Positions 23,646 through 32,205 of a stretch of 64,000 bases of DNA are shown here, piece by piece (the stretch's first letter is position 1; each line of letters begins with the position of its first letter). The stretch comes from Streptomyces sp. ITFR-16 (lineage in GTDB: Bacteria; Actinomycetota; Actinomycetes; Streptomycetales; Streptomycetaceae). The DNA lies in the NCBI RefSeq assembly GCF_031844705.1, contig NZ_CP134609.1, positions 7,254,001 through 7,318,000 on the forward strand. Reading direction: 5' to 3'. The notes beneath the pieces are model-generated. The model searched no databases, had not been told where the DNA came from, and worked only from the letters and a program-made list of their open reading frames with translations. The position numbers and the translations under genes were made by a program.

Positions 23646-25136
23646 GTGACCTCGTTGCACACCACCCCGGTGCGGCGCAGACGTCTGGGCGTGGCGGCAG
23701 CCGCCGCCGGGCTCTTCGCCACTCTGCTGACGGCCGGGCCCGCAGCCGCGACCCCCGACCCCGGTGACGCGCCGACGGGCAGAACCGCCGTCTCCGCGCG
23801 ACAGCAGGCGCAGGCGACCGCCGCGATCAAGAGCGGTGAGGTGCCCGGCGTGGACGAGATCGTCCACAGCCGCAACATCACTCACCTCGCCAACGTCCCC
23901 AAGGACGCGCTCCAGGGCCTCAACACGGACCTGGCCTTCCAGGGGAAGTACGCCTTCGCAGGCAACTACGACGGCTTCCGGATCTTCGACATCAGCAACC
24001 CCAGGTCGCCGCGTACGGTCGCCCAGGTGCTGTGTCCCGGATCGCAGAACGACATCTCGGTCTCCGGGAACCTGCTGTTCCTGTCGACGGACTCCTCGCG
24101 CAGCGACGACTCGTGCACGAGCACCACCCAGCCCGCCACGGAGAAGTCCTCCTGGGAGGGCATGAAGGTCTTCGACATCAGCGACAAGCGCAACCCGAGG
24201 TATGTCGCCGCCGTCGAGACCGCGTGCGGGTCCCACACCCACACCCTGGTCCCGGACCGCAAGAACGTGTACGTGTACGTCTCCTCGTACTCGCCGAGCG
24301 CGACCTTCCCCGACTGCCAGCCGCCGCACGACGGGATATCCGTCATCAAGGTGCCGCGCAAGGCGCCGGAGAAGGCCCGCGTCGTGAACTTCCCGGTGCT
24401 CTTCCCGGACGGCGGGAACCCGGGCGGGCCGACCAACCCGGGCGTCTCGCAGACCACCGGCTGCCACGACATCACCGTGCTGCCGTCCAAGGACCTCGCG
24501 GCCGGCGCCTGCATGGGCGACGGTCTGCTGTTCTCCATCAAGGACCCGGAGAACCCGAAGATCATCGACCGGGTGCAGGACAACGTGAACTTCGCGTTCT
24601 GGCACTCGGCGACGTTCAACCAGCGGGCCGACAAGGTCGTGTTCACCGATGAACTCGGCGGCGGCGGCGCGGCCACCTGCAACGAGGAGATCGGGCCGAA
24701 GCGCGGCGCCGACGGCATCTACGACATCGTCGGCCGGGGCGACCACCGCAAGCTGGTCTTCCGCAGCTACTTCAAGATCGACCGCCCGCAGGCGGACACG
24801 GAGGTGTGCGTCGCCCACAACGGCTCGATCATCCCGGTCAAGGGCCGTGACCTGATGGTCCAGGCCTGGTACCAGGGCGGGGTCTCGGTGTGGGACTTCA
24901 CCGACTCCTCGAAGCCCAAGGAGATCGGCTTCTTCGAGCGCGGCCCCGTCACCCTCGACGAGGTCACCACGGCCGGCCCGTGGTCCGCGTACTACTACAA
25001 CGGCTACATCTACTCCAACGACATCGCCAAGGGCTTCGACGTCCTGAAGATCGACGACCGGCGCACCGACCCGGCGAAGCGGGTGCGGACGGACGAGCTC
25101 AACGTCCAGACGCAGCCCGACTACTTCGCGCGCTGA
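23646..25136 (+). CDS. Secreted LVIVD-repeat beta-propeller-like protein
   Basis: A 496-residue exported protein. The N-terminus TPVRRRRLGVAAAAAGLFA has consecutive arginines before the hydrophobic core, compatible with Tat or Sec export, with cleavage near PAAAT. The mature part carries LVIVD-type repeats in which a short beta unit ends with FDISNP or similar: FRIFDISNPRSPRTVAQV, MKVFDISDKRNPRYVAAV and VWDFTDSSKPKEIGFF. These repeats form propeller-like surface proteins of unknown function. The conserved HTHTLVPD and CHDITV segments could bind metal. GTG 23646 has GGAGG five bases upstream; ATG 23634 overlaps that site and is less likely. Confidence 0.85.
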   Translation: MTSLHTTPVRRRRLGVAAAAAGLFATLLTAGPAAATPDPGDAPTGRTAVSARQQAQATAAIKSGEVPGVDEIVHSRNITHLANVPKDALQGLNTDLAFQGKYAFAGNYDGFRIFDISNPRSPRTVAQVLCPGSQNDISVSGNLLFLSTDSSRSDDSCTSTTQPATEKSSWEGMKVFDISDKRNPRYVAAVETACGSHTHTLVPDRKNVYVYVSSYSPSATFPDCQPPHDGISVIKVPRKAPEKARVVNFPVLFPDGGNPGGPTNPGVSQTTGCHDITVLPSKDLAAGACMGDGLLFSIKDPENPKIIDRVQDNVNFAFWHSATFNQRADKVVFTDELGGGGAATCNEEIGPKRGADGIYDIVGRGDHRKLVFRSYFKIDRPQADTEVCVAHNGSIIPVKGRDLMVQAWYQGGVSVWDFTDSSKPKEIGFFERGPVTLDEVTTAGPWSAYYYNGYIYSNDIAKGFDVLKIDDRRTDPAKRVRTDELNVQTQPDYFAR

Positions 25137-25145
25137 GCCGCCCCG

Positions 25146-25192
25146 CCGCACCGGTACCGCCGGGGGTTGTCCACCCGGCGGTACCGGTGCGG
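25146..25192 (+). terminator. Very strong hairpin after the LVIVD gene
   Basis: A perfect 19-base inverted repeat (25146-25164 and 25174-25192, loop GGTTGTCCA) followed by CCCTTTCC, 9 bases after the stop codon. It may also serve the convergent gene ending at 25207. Confidence 0.85.
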
Positions 25193-25206
25193 CCCTTTCC
25201 GGCGTC

Positions 25207-25431
25207 TCAGGCGGCCTCGTAGCGGTGGGCCCGGCCGCCCCGCCACTCGACCCACGCGGGGTCGTCCAGGATCCGTTCGGGGTCGTCGAGCCCCGCACCC
25301 TCCAGGAACACGATCACATCGTGATCGGAGTGCGCGAGGCCGAGTATCTGGACCCGTCCGTCGCGCTGCACGGTGACGCGCCGCCCGCCGGAGGGGGACG
25401 GCCGGAAGATCACGATCGGGGGAGAAGTCAT
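25207..25431 (-). CDS. Small hypothetical protein, 74 residues
   Basis: I do not recognise a named family. The protein starts MTSPPIVIFRPSPSGGRRV, then VQRDGRVQILGLAHSDHDVI, and ends in a short acidic/Trp segment (DDPAWVEWRGGRAHRY). Composition is soluble, without signal or membrane segment. Conservation-like features (a repeated beta/turn/beta pattern and codon use matching real genes) support it as a coding sequence. The ATG at 25431 fits the domain start; an upstream extension to 25656 has a low-complexity Pro/Arg composition typical of non-coding translation. Confidence 0.6.
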   Translation of the reverse strand: MTSPPIVIFRPSPSGGRRVTVQRDGRVQILGLAHSDHDVIVFLEGAGLDDPERILDDPAWVEWRGGRAHRYEAA

Positions 25432-25528
25432 GGCTCCAGGGTGCGACGTACGGGCGACGGTCGCACAGTGAACCGGAAACCCGGCCCGGAAGCAGATCGG
25501 CAGGCCGGCCCCGGGGCGCCCGACGGGG

Positions 25529-25720
25529 TCAGGCGGCGGACCTGGCGTTGGGGCCGGTGGCGGCCGCCCACTCGACCAGGAGCCGCTGGTACTCCTCTTC
25601 GTCCTCCGGGGACAGGCAGCCGCCCGAACGCTGCCACAGGTCGCGAATGTCTTCATTCACCACTGCGGCGGGACGTGCGGAACCGGACGGGCACGGAGTC
25701 GAAGTCGGAGTCGGGGACAT
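25529..25720 (-). CDS. Small hypothetical protein, about 63 residues
   Basis: A short soluble protein whose conserved-looking part is VNEDIRDLWQRSGGCLSPED, followed by EEEYQRLLVEWAAAT. Short proteins with NEDIRDLW and a helical acidic tail are common in Streptomyces, but I know of no function. Start choice is uncertain: ATG 25720 gives 63 residues; GTG 25660 would give a 44-residue protein beginning exactly at VNEDIRD. No strong ribosome site is visible for either. Confidence 0.5.
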   Translation of the reverse strand: MSPTPTSTPCPSGSARPAAVVNEDIRDLWQRSGGCLSPEDEEEYQRLLVEWAAATGPNARSAA

Positions 25721-25790
25721 ACGTACCAGGCTAAGGCCCCGATGTGACAATCCGACCCATTGCGCGTCAGGGACATCTCTCACATGTTCC

Positions 25791-26492
25791 TCAGGCAACC
25801 TCGGCGGTCAGTCCGAGCTCGCGCAGCGCGCCGGGGCGCTCGTCCACGGGCGCATGCTGCACGAATCGCACCTCACAGCCCAGTGCTGCCGCGCCGCCGT
25901 CCGCGTGCCGGTCGTCGCCGACCATCACCACATCAGCCGGATCCTGTCCCAGAAGTGTGCAGGCCGTGTGGAAGAGCTGTGCGTCCGGCTTCTGCACGCC
26001 GTGCTCGAAGGAGAGCACATACGCGTCGACGTACGCGTCCAGGCCGTGGGCCCGGAAGACGGGCCGCAGGTCCCAGCCGATGTTGCTGACGATCCCCACG
26101 CGGATCCCGGCGGCACGCAGCGAGGCCAGTACCTCCGCCGCGTCCGGGTACGGGCGCCAGGCCTCCGGAGCCATGTGCCGCTCGTACAGTGCCTCGTACA
26201 GCCCCGGATCCGGCAGCGCGACCTGCCGGGCCAGACCGGTGTACACCGCCCGGTGCAGCTCCGCGCTCTCGTCGCGGGAGGCCCAGCCCGCGGCGAGCCC
26301 GTCCGGCAGCCGCTGAGGGGAGGGTCCGCCCGGCAGCGCGCCGGCCTCCTCCAGCTCCCGTACGCACCGCTCGAAGCCGGCCTCGTCCATGCTCACCCCC
26401 TGCTCCGCGAGGGTCGCGCCCAGCCAGGAGCGGACGGACTCGATCCGGAACAAGGTCCCGGAGAAGTCGAAGAGGACACCCTTGATCGTCAT
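25791..26492 (-). CDS. HAD-superfamily hydrolase
   Basis: A 233-residue cytosolic haloacid-dehalogenase-like protein, probably a small-molecule phosphatase. Motif I is LFDFSGTLFR with nucleophile D9; the usual second Asp is Ser11, a change seen in some phosphonatase- and dehalogenase-like members, so phosphatase activity should not be assumed. Motif II is GIVSNIGWD, motif III lysine is in EHGVQKPDAQLF, and motif IV is VVMVGDDRHAD. ATG 26492 coincides with the beginning of the fold (MTIKGVLFDF). It lies just downstream of the PAP2 gene on the same strand. Confidence 0.88.
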   Translation of the reverse strand: MTIKGVLFDFSGTLFRIESVRSWLGATLAEQGVSMDEAGFERCVRELEEAGALPGGPSPQRLPDGLAAGWASRDESAELHRAVYTGLARQVALPDPGLYEALYERHMAPEAWRPYPDAAEVLASLRAAGIRVGIVSNIGWDLRPVFRAHGLDAYVDAYVLSFEHGVQKPDAQLFHTACTLLGQDPADVVMVGDDRHADGGAAALGCEVRFVQHAPVDERPGALRELGLTAEVA

Positions 26493-26538
26493 GGGCCCGA
26501 TCCTCGCCGCCCCCGGACGGAGGGGCAAGGATGCGTGT

Positions 26539-27237
26539 TCAGGTGCCCCGGGCCGGGCGCTCCCGGGGTCCGTACCGGTCGAACCCGGCCGCGGTGAAGG
26601 CGACCGCGGCCGCCCCCAGCAGCCACCCGCCCAGCACGTCGGACGGCCAGTGCACGCCCAGGTAGAGCCGGGTGAGACCGACCCCGAGCACCGAGACCGC
26701 GGCGGCGGACGCGGCCGCCCACCGGAGCGGGCGCCCCGCACCGGACCGGTACAGCAGCCACAGCAGCAGCCCGCAGCCCACCGTCGCCGACATCGCGTGC
26801 CCGGAGGGGTACGCCGCGTAGTGGGCGGAGTCCACCGGGTCGGGCCAGCGGGGGCGCTCCCGGCCGACGGCGGCCTTCAGGCCCTGTTGCAGCAGAGCGG
26901 AGAGCAGGCTCGCCGCCGCCACCCACAGGGCGAGCGGCCGGGCGCCGCGCCACCACAGGGCCACCACCGCGACGGCGGTCAGGGCGCGCATCGTCCAGGG
27001 GTCCCACACCCAGTCCGTCAGCACCCGGTTGACATGGACGAGGCCCGGCTCCGTCACCGCCCGCCGGTGCAGCGCCTCGGCGACGGTGCGGTCCAGGTCC
27101 ATCAGCGGCTGCCAACGGGCCGCGACCAGCACGGTCAGCGCCGACGCGAGCACCGTGCAGACGGCGCCCGTCCACAGGGCGGGCGCGGACGGGGGCGCAT
27201 GGGTGCGGCCGGCGAGGGAGCGGGGCGAGGAGTGCAT
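26539..27237 (-). CDS. PAP2-family membrane phosphatase
   Basis: A 232-residue membrane protein with about five to six hydrophobic helices and the three-part PAP2 signature: KAAVGRERPRW (KxxxxxxRP), AAYPSGHAMS (PSGH) and GLTRLYLGVHWPSDVLGG (here TR in place of the usual SR, then HxxxD). Such enzymes dephosphorylate lipid phosphates or undecaprenyl pyrophosphate on the outer membrane face. ATG 27237 is taken as start; an in-frame ATG at 27324 would add 29 residues with no membrane or domain character. It precedes the HAD gene with a 46-base gap. Confidence 0.88.
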   Translation of the reverse strand: MHSSPRSLAGRTHAPPSAPALWTGAVCTVLASALTVLVAARWQPLMDLDRTVAEALHRRAVTEPGLVHVNRVLTDWVWDPWTMRALTAVAVVALWWRGARPLALWVAAASLLSALLQQGLKAAVGRERPRWPDPVDSAHYAAYPSGHAMSATVGCGLLLWLLYRSGAGRPLRWAAASAAAVSVLGVGLTRLYLGVHWPSDVLGGWLLGAAAVAFTAAGFDRYGPRERPARGT

Positions 27238-27342
27238 GGAGGGATCCTCGCCGAGAAAGGGCGCCTCGGGCCGTCCCAGCACGCCGGACCGGCCCGTCGT
27301 ATGACCCACCGGACCGCCCCGCACCGCCCCGGAAGCCGTCGG

Positions 27343-28278
27343 CTAGCTCAGGGCGCTGAGCCCCGGGACGAACGCCACCAGCAGCGGGACCACCGGCACC
27401 AGTGCGGCCGCGGCGGTCAGCCGCAGCCGGCGGCCCGCCGTGAGCCGCCCGGCCGGCGCCAGCAGCCGGTTCACCCGCAGCGGCACCTGTGCGTCCGGAG
27501 CCGGGCGGGGGCCGAACACCCCCCGGTCCTCGTTGAGTTCGACCAGGGCGAGGGCGGTCGTCAGCCGGCCGAAGCGCCGCGACGCCATGTCGTCGGCGGC
27601 CAGCTCGACGAGACGGTGCATCTCTCCCCGGAACGCCGCGAACACCGGCACCTGCGGGAAGCCGGAGGCCAGCGCGCCCGAGCAGTTGAGCAGCCAGTCG
27701 TGGCGCGCCTTCGCGTGGCCCTGCTCGTGGGCGAGCACCGCGTCGAGCTGACGGCCCTTCAGCCGGCCGAGCGCCGCGGTCGTGATGACGAGCTGGGGCG
27801 CCGCACCGGGCAGCCACCAGGCGTCGGGGCGCTCGCCCTCCAGCACCACCAGCCGCCCGCTGCCCGGCTCCTCGCCCGGCATCAGCGGGGAACGCACCAG
27901 CAGTTCGGCCCGCCGCCTCCTGCGCCGCAGCTGTGCCCGGTGGATCTCCCGGGTCAGCATCGCGGCCGTCCACACCCCGCCGAGGGCCAGCAGGACGGCC
28001 ATGACGGCCGACCACGGTCCGTAGGCGGCGAGTGCGTAGGCCTCGACCACGGCGTGCGGCGCGGGCGCGAAGACATGGCCGCGCACCGCCTGCCAGGCGG
28101 CCGCCGCGCTGAACGTCATGGACAGCCCGAACGAGAGCAGTACCCCGGCCACCACGCACTGCCAGACCCACAGCGCCACCACGGGCTCGCGCTCCGGCCA
28201 TTCGGCCCGCGCCATCAGACGCGGGGTCACGACGGCGGCCAGTGCACCGAGCAGCAGCAGCACGAGGGAGACCAACAT
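27343..28278 (-). CDS. M56-family (BlaR1-like) membrane metallopeptidase
   Basis: A 311-residue membrane protein: hydrophobic helices near 1-20, 38-60 and 85-108, then a zinc peptidase domain with HEQGH at 184-188 (HExxH) and the downstream VELAADD segment giving the third ligand, then a C-terminal hydrophobic helix. In Gram-positive bacteria M56 proteins of the BlaR1 type usually cleave or inactivate a BlaI/MecI repressor encoded next door. No BlaI gene is adjacent and there is no penicillin-sensor domain, so the signal and target are unknown. Downstream of the DUF5134 gene on the same strand. Confidence 0.87.
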   Translation of the reverse strand: MLVSLVLLLLGALAAVVTPRLMARAEWPEREPVVALWVWQCVVAGVLLSFGLSMTFSAAAAWQAVRGHVFAPAPHAVVEAYALAAYGPWSAVMAVLLALGGVWTAAMLTREIHRAQLRRRRRRAELLVRSPLMPGEEPGSGRLVVLEGERPDAWWLPGAAPQLVITTAALGRLKGRQLDAVLAHEQGHAKARHDWLLNCSGALASGFPQVPVFAAFRGEMHRLVELAADDMASRRFGRLTTALALVELNEDRGVFGPRPAPDAQVPLRVNRLLAPAGRLTAGRRLRLTAAAALVPVVPLLVAFVPGLSALS

Positions 28279-28375
28279 GGCGTCAGCCTATGAGGGGCGC
28301 GGCACGCACGGGTATGGCTGCGCTCGGCAAGTGACGTACGACACGGCGTCCGAGGCCCCTGTCCCACACGCCGTC

Positions 28376-28981
28376 TCACAGAGTGAGCAGCATCGCGAAC
28401 ATCGCTATCCCCATGGTCAGCCGGCAGGCCAGCGCCAGCTCCGGCCGGGTGGCCCACCCGAGGGCCGGGGGTCCGCCCGGCAGGGTCCCGGAACCACCCG
28501 CCGCGGCGGCCACCGGCACGATCCGCGCACCCGCGCGCAGCACATAGACGGCGTAGTAGACGAGCAGCAGCCCGGTCAGCAGGGGTATGCCGCCCGCGGC
28601 GGCCATGGCGTGGGCTGCGTGGCCACCGTGTCCGGCACCACCGGACCGCGCCATCACGACGGCCATGTAGACCATCGCCGAGGAGCCGACGAGATGGTGC
28701 AGATGATGACCGCTGCCACGGGAGGACGTACGCCGGGAGAACCACAGGGCGCGCAGGGCCGCGCCGCCGAACAGCACCGCGTACACCGCCCACGCCCACG
28801 CGGGCGGGGCGACGGCCGCAGCCGGAACCGCCATCGCGGCCATGCCGAAGCCCATCAGCGCCTCCGCGCGCGCGGCTCTGCGCTCCTCCCCGCTCTCCGT
28901 GCGGGTCCGCAGCAGGCAGTACGCCCCCGTCACCGCGCACAACGCCATCAGCAGCCATCCGGACACCGCCGGTCCGTGCAC
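28376..28981 (-). CDS. DUF5134 family integral membrane protein
   Basis: A 201-residue protein with about six transmembrane helices, and a His-rich interhelical region SRGSGHHLHHLVGSSAMVYM plus GHGGHAAHAM that could bind metal or haem. This layout fits DUF5134, a family common in actinomycetes and often near M56 peptidases. GTG 28981 has GGAGG six bases upstream; longer in-frame extension upstream has no ribosome site and non-membrane composition. It lies 97 bases upstream of the M56 gene and is probably cotranscribed with it. Function unknown. Confidence 0.8.
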   Translation of the reverse strand: MHGPAVSGWLLMALCAVTGAYCLLRTRTESGEERRAARAEALMGFGMAAMAVPAAAVAPPAWAWAVYAVLFGGAALRALWFSRRTSSRGSGHHLHHLVGSSAMVYMAVVMARSGGAGHGGHAAHAMAAAGGIPLLTGLLLVYYAVYVLRAGARIVPVAAAAGGSGTLPGGPPALGWATRPELALACRLTMGIAMFAMLLTL

Positions 28982-29179
28982 AGCAGACCTCCCCCCGGCG
29001 AAACGGCATCGCCCTCGCCTAGTCGATGCCCGGGCCCGACGGCTCGTACGCGGCGCACTGAGGTGCGGGGGGAGCGCGCGCAGGGGGTGTTTTCGCGGGG
29101 GCTCGCCCGGAACGGGCATCGTGCCCCGCGCGTACGCTGCTGCGGCACGGCCCCAGCAGAGAATCGGAGAAGCCCCGCC

Positions 29180-29737
29180 ATGGACACCGCCCCGCCTCGG
29201 AACCCGGGACAGCTGACCTTCCGCGACGCGACCGAAGCGGACGTACCGGCCCTCGTGGAACTCATCGAGTCCGCGTACCGAGGCGACAGCAGCCGCGCCG
29301 GATGGACCACCGAGGCGGACATCCTCCAGGGGCAGCGCACCGACCCGCAGGGGGTGCGCGAGGTGGTGGAGAGCCCCGGCAGCCGGCTGCTCGTGGTGGA
29401 GCGCGACGGCGAGGCCGTCGCTTGCTGCCAGCTCGAACACCGGGGCGAGGCCGCCTACTTCGGGATGTTCGCCGTCCGCCCCTCGCTCCAGGGCGCGGGC
29501 CTCGGCAAGGTCGTCATCGCCGAGGCCGAGCGCACGGTCCGGGAGGGCTGGGGCGTGCGGGAGATGCACATGACCGTGATCTCGGTCCGGGACGAGCTGA
29601 TCGCCTGGTACGAGCGCCGGGGCTACCGCCGTACGGGCCGGATGACTCCCTTCCCGTACGGCGACGAGCGCTTCGGCATCCCGCAGCGCGACGATCTCGC
29701 CTTCGAGCTGCTGATCAAGGAACTGCCGCAGGACTGA
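29180..29737 (+). CDS. GNAT family N-acetyltransferase
   Basis: A 185-residue GNAT protein starting LTFRDATEADVPALVELIES. The acetyl-CoA site is MFAVRPSLQGAGLGKVVIAE (Q/RxxGxG), preceded by the beta4 strand AYFGMFAV and followed by MTVISVRDELIAWYERRGYR, the usual C-terminal region. ATG 29180 has GGAG upstream. Substrate unknown; the FPYGDERFG tail resembles acetyltransferases in several Streptomyces genomes. It stands alone and ends at a bidirectional terminator shared with the GDPD gene. Confidence 0.88.
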   Translation: MDTAPPRNPGQLTFRDATEADVPALVELIESAYRGDSSRAGWTTEADILQGQRTDPQGVREVVESPGSRLLVVERDGEAVACCQLEHRGEAAYFGMFAVRPSLQGAGLGKVVIAEAERTVREGWGVREMHMTVISVRDELIAWYERRGYRRTGRMTPFPYGDERFGIPQRDDLAFELLIKELPQD

Positions 29738-29755
29738 ACGGTCCCGGCGGTTCCC

Positions 29756-29780
29756 AGGGCCTGTCTTCAAGACAGGCCCT
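29756..29780. terminator. Bidirectional terminator between GNAT and GDPD genes
   Basis: AGGGCCTGTCTT and its exact complement flank one base, making a 25-base near-continuous palindrome (29756-29767 and 29769-29780). It lies between the GNAT stop codon and the convergent GDPD stop codon at 29779-29781. Confidence 0.8.
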
Positions 29781-30462
29781 AGGCGGTGAAGCGGCCCGCG
29801 CGGCGGATCTCGGGGAAGTCGGTCGTCGCGCCGTCGAGCCCGAGCCCGCGGGCCAGCCGCAGATGGTCCTGGGTGTTCACCACCCAGCCGACCACCGTCA
29901 GCCCCTCGGCGTGAGCCCGCTCGACCAGCTCCAGGGTGATGCGCCGGACGTTCAGCACCAGCCGGGTCGCGCCCACCGCCTTCGCCCTGTCCACCAGGTC
30001 CCCGCCCCACCGGCTGGCCACGAGCGCCGTCCGCACGCCCGGGACGAGCTGCGCGATCTCCGCGATCGCCTCGTCGTGGAACGAGATCACCTCGACCCGG
30101 TCCACGAGGTCGCGCTCCCGCATCACCACGGCCAGGGTGCGGGCGGCCGCCACATCCTTGATCTCCGCCTGCAACGGGGACCGCACGGCGTCGAGTACCT
30201 CCTCGAAGACCGGCACCCGCTCGCCCTGGCCGGCGTCGAGCTCGCGCAGCTCGGCGAGGGTCTTGTCCGCGATGGCGCCCTTGCCGTCGGTCGTACGGTC
30301 CACCTCGGCGTCGTGCATGACGGCCAGGGCGCCGTCCTTGCTCAGATGAAGATCCAGCTCGATGAGGTCCATCCCGGCCTGCTCGGCGTGGACGAAGGAG
30401 CGAAGGGTGTTCTCCGGCTCGACACCCATCACCCCGCGATGGCCGATGGTGAGAAAAGACAA
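29779..30462 (-). CDS. Glycerophosphodiester phosphodiesterase family protein
   Basis: A 227-residue GDPD-type TIM barrel, hydrolysing glycerophosphodiesters to glycerol-3-phosphate and an alcohol. It begins SFLTIGHRGVMGVEPENTL with the catalytic HRG and the E-P-E-N-T metal region, followed by IELDLHLSKDGALAVMHD, which supplies the second histidine. The C-terminal TVVGWVVNTQDHLRLARGLG and GATTDFP are normal. TTG 30462 gives a start exactly at the fold and has a GAG-rich site before it; ATG 30513 would add 17 residues. No signal peptide, so cytosolic. Confidence 0.9.
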   Translation of the reverse strand: MSFLTIGHRGVMGVEPENTLRSFVHAEQAGMDLIELDLHLSKDGALAVMHDAEVDRTTDGKGAIADKTLAELRELDAGQGERVPVFEEVLDAVRSPLQAEIKDVAAARTLAVVMRERDLVDRVEVISFHDEAIAEIAQLVPGVRTALVASRWGGDLVDRAKAVGATRLVLNVRRITLELVERAHAEGLTVVGWVVNTQDHLRLARGLGLDGATTDFPEIRRAGRFTA

Positions 30463-30781
30463 GGCAAGCTCGCTTCCGTCGACGGTGTCTGCCCGCGTGC
30501 TGCTCGTACCCACGCGGTCCCGCGGTATGACCGCTAGGGGGTCGCGGTTCGGCAGCCTAGTGTCCCCGGGCCGTTCTCCGGGGGCGATGCGCGGCGCCGG
30601 GCGAGGGTGTGTCCCGAAGACGCCGTCCGTTCATGAAACTGGCCGCCCCGGTGCCGTACGGCAGGAAAAATCGCGGCGACCATAGGGGTGCGGCAGGATA
30701 ATTTCCAGGTCCGCACTTGTCTCGAAGAACCGCACACGGATACGGTTGCTTGACGCGAGGTTCTCCCGTGGAGGAAGTGTT
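30463..30781. promoter_or_regulatory. Divergent upstream region of GDPD and DUF6421 genes
   Basis: No gene is supported in these 319 bases. TTGTCT at 30717-30722 and TACGGT at 30741-30746 (18-base spacer) form a weak candidate promoter for the DUF6421 operon, whose GGAGGAAG ribosome site follows at about 30769. Nothing convincing was found for the GDPD gene. Confidence 0.35.
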
Positions 30782-32179
30782 ATGACGGAAATTCTTGTGC
30801 ACGAAGCCGCAACCGGCGGCATAGCTGCCGCAGCGCGGGTGATCGAGCACCCGGCCTGGCCCGCGCTCAAGGATGCCGTGGAGGAGATCCGTCCCTGGCA
30901 GTCGAAGGACGGTTCCATCGACTTCGAGGCCGAGGGCGCGCCCACCCCGGCGGCCGCCGAGGCGGCTCTGGAGCGGGTGACCGCGGCGGTCGAGCAGCTC
31001 TCCCCGCTGCTCCCGCACGATGCCGCATACCACCGCGCCCTGGTGACCGACCTGCGCCGCTGGGCGGCCGACGGCTTCGGCATCCCCGACTTCCTGGACT
31101 CGCTGCTGGCCTTCCAGCCGGCCAAGGACCGCGCCGACGGCCTCCAGCACCTGGTCGTCTTCGCGATGTACACCCAGAACGGCAACCCCGACCGCAACCT
31201 CGAAGCGGTCGTCCTGCGGATGGTCTGGCCCGAGTGGCTCGCCGACCTGGAGGCGACCCGCTACGACAACCCGCTGTTCTGCGGCATCACCTTCGAGGAC
31301 TTCACCTCCGGGTACGACACCAACTCCGCGGTGCTCTTCCCGGAGACCATCGCCGTGCGCGAAGCCCCCGAGCGCTTCAGCTGGGGCGGCATCTTCTGCG
31401 ACCGCGAGGCCGCCCGCTTCCGCCGTGTCACCGAGGCGTCCGTCGAGCTGCTGGGCGTCGAGCTGCCCGACGACATCCGCGAGATGGTCTCCGACCAGCA
31501 GCGCTGCGAGCAGGCCTTCGTGCTCTGGGACATGGTCCACGACCGCACCCACAGCCACGGTGACCTGCCGTTCGACCCCTTCATGATCAAGCAGCGCCAG
31601 CCGTTCTGGATGTACGGCCTGGAAGAGCTGCGCTGCGACCTCACCGCCTTCAAGGAGGCCGTGAAGCTGGAGGCCGAGGGCAACGCCCACGGCCGCGACG
31701 TGCAGTACGCGGTGCTCTTCGACCGGATGTTCCGCTTCCCGGTCACCGGCGAGCGCGTCCGCAACTACGACGGACTCGGCGGCCAGCTGCTCTTCGCGTA
31801 CCTCCACAAGCACGACGTCGTGCGCTGGACGGACAACACCCTCAAGATCGACTGGGAGCGGGCACCCCAGGTCACCAACCAACTCTGCGCGGAGATCGAG
31901 AAGCTCTACCGGGACGGCATCGACCGCCCCAAGCTGGTCCACTGGTTCGCCGCGTACGACCTCGTCGCCACCTACCTCTCCCCGCACCCCGGCTCCCGCT
32001 GGGCCAAGGGCCCGGACGCCCTGGACCTCTCCCAGCCGCCCCGCAAACTCGTCGACGACGTGCTTCCGGACGAGTTTCCCCTGAGCATGTTCTATGAGGC
32101 GCTCTCCAAGAAGCTGAAGAACGTGATCGCCTCGACCAAGGGGATCACGGCCGCGGACGCCGGGCAGGTGGCCGCGTGA
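30782..32179 (+). CDS. DUF6421 family protein
   Basis: A 465-residue soluble protein I recognise only as the actinobacterial family DUF6421, of unknown function. Distinct segments are HLVVFAMYTQNGNPDRNLEA, YDNPLFCGITFEDFTSGYDT, a His-rich VHDRTHSHGDLPFDPFMIKQ and RMFRFPVTGERVRNYDGLGG. The HDRTHSHG cluster and nearby acidic residues could bind a metal ion, so an enzymatic role is conceivable (inference). No signal peptide or membrane segment. GGAGGAAG precedes ATG 30782. First gene of a three-gene operon: the end touches the SDR gene, and threonine aldolase follows with overlap. Confidence 0.85.
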   Translation: MTEILVHEAATGGIAAAARVIEHPAWPALKDAVEEIRPWQSKDGSIDFEAEGAPTPAAAEAALERVTAAVEQLSPLLPHDAAYHRALVTDLRRWAADGFGIPDFLDSLLAFQPAKDRADGLQHLVVFAMYTQNGNPDRNLEAVVLRMVWPEWLADLEATRYDNPLFCGITFEDFTSGYDTNSAVLFPETIAVREAPERFSWGGIFCDREAARFRRVTEASVELLGVELPDDIREMVSDQQRCEQAFVLWDMVHDRTHSHGDLPFDPFMIKQRQPFWMYGLEELRCDLTAFKEAVKLEAEGNAHGRDVQYAVLFDRMFRFPVTGERVRNYDGLGGQLLFAYLHKHDVVRWTDNTLKIDWERAPQVTNQLCAEIEKLYRDGIDRPKLVHWFAAYDLVATYLSPHPGSRWAKGPDALDLSQPPRKLVDDVLPDEFPLSMFYEALSKKLKNVIASTKGITAADAGQVAA

Positions 32180-32205
32180 GCGCACGTCGTGAGGAGGCGG
32201 TGGCC

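Noticed and set aside
28376..30010. A 544-residue protein joining the DUF5134 region to upstream sequence
   Set aside because: The upstream part is antisense to the GNAT gene at 29180 and has no domain; GTG 28981 with a GGAGG site explains the membrane protein alone.
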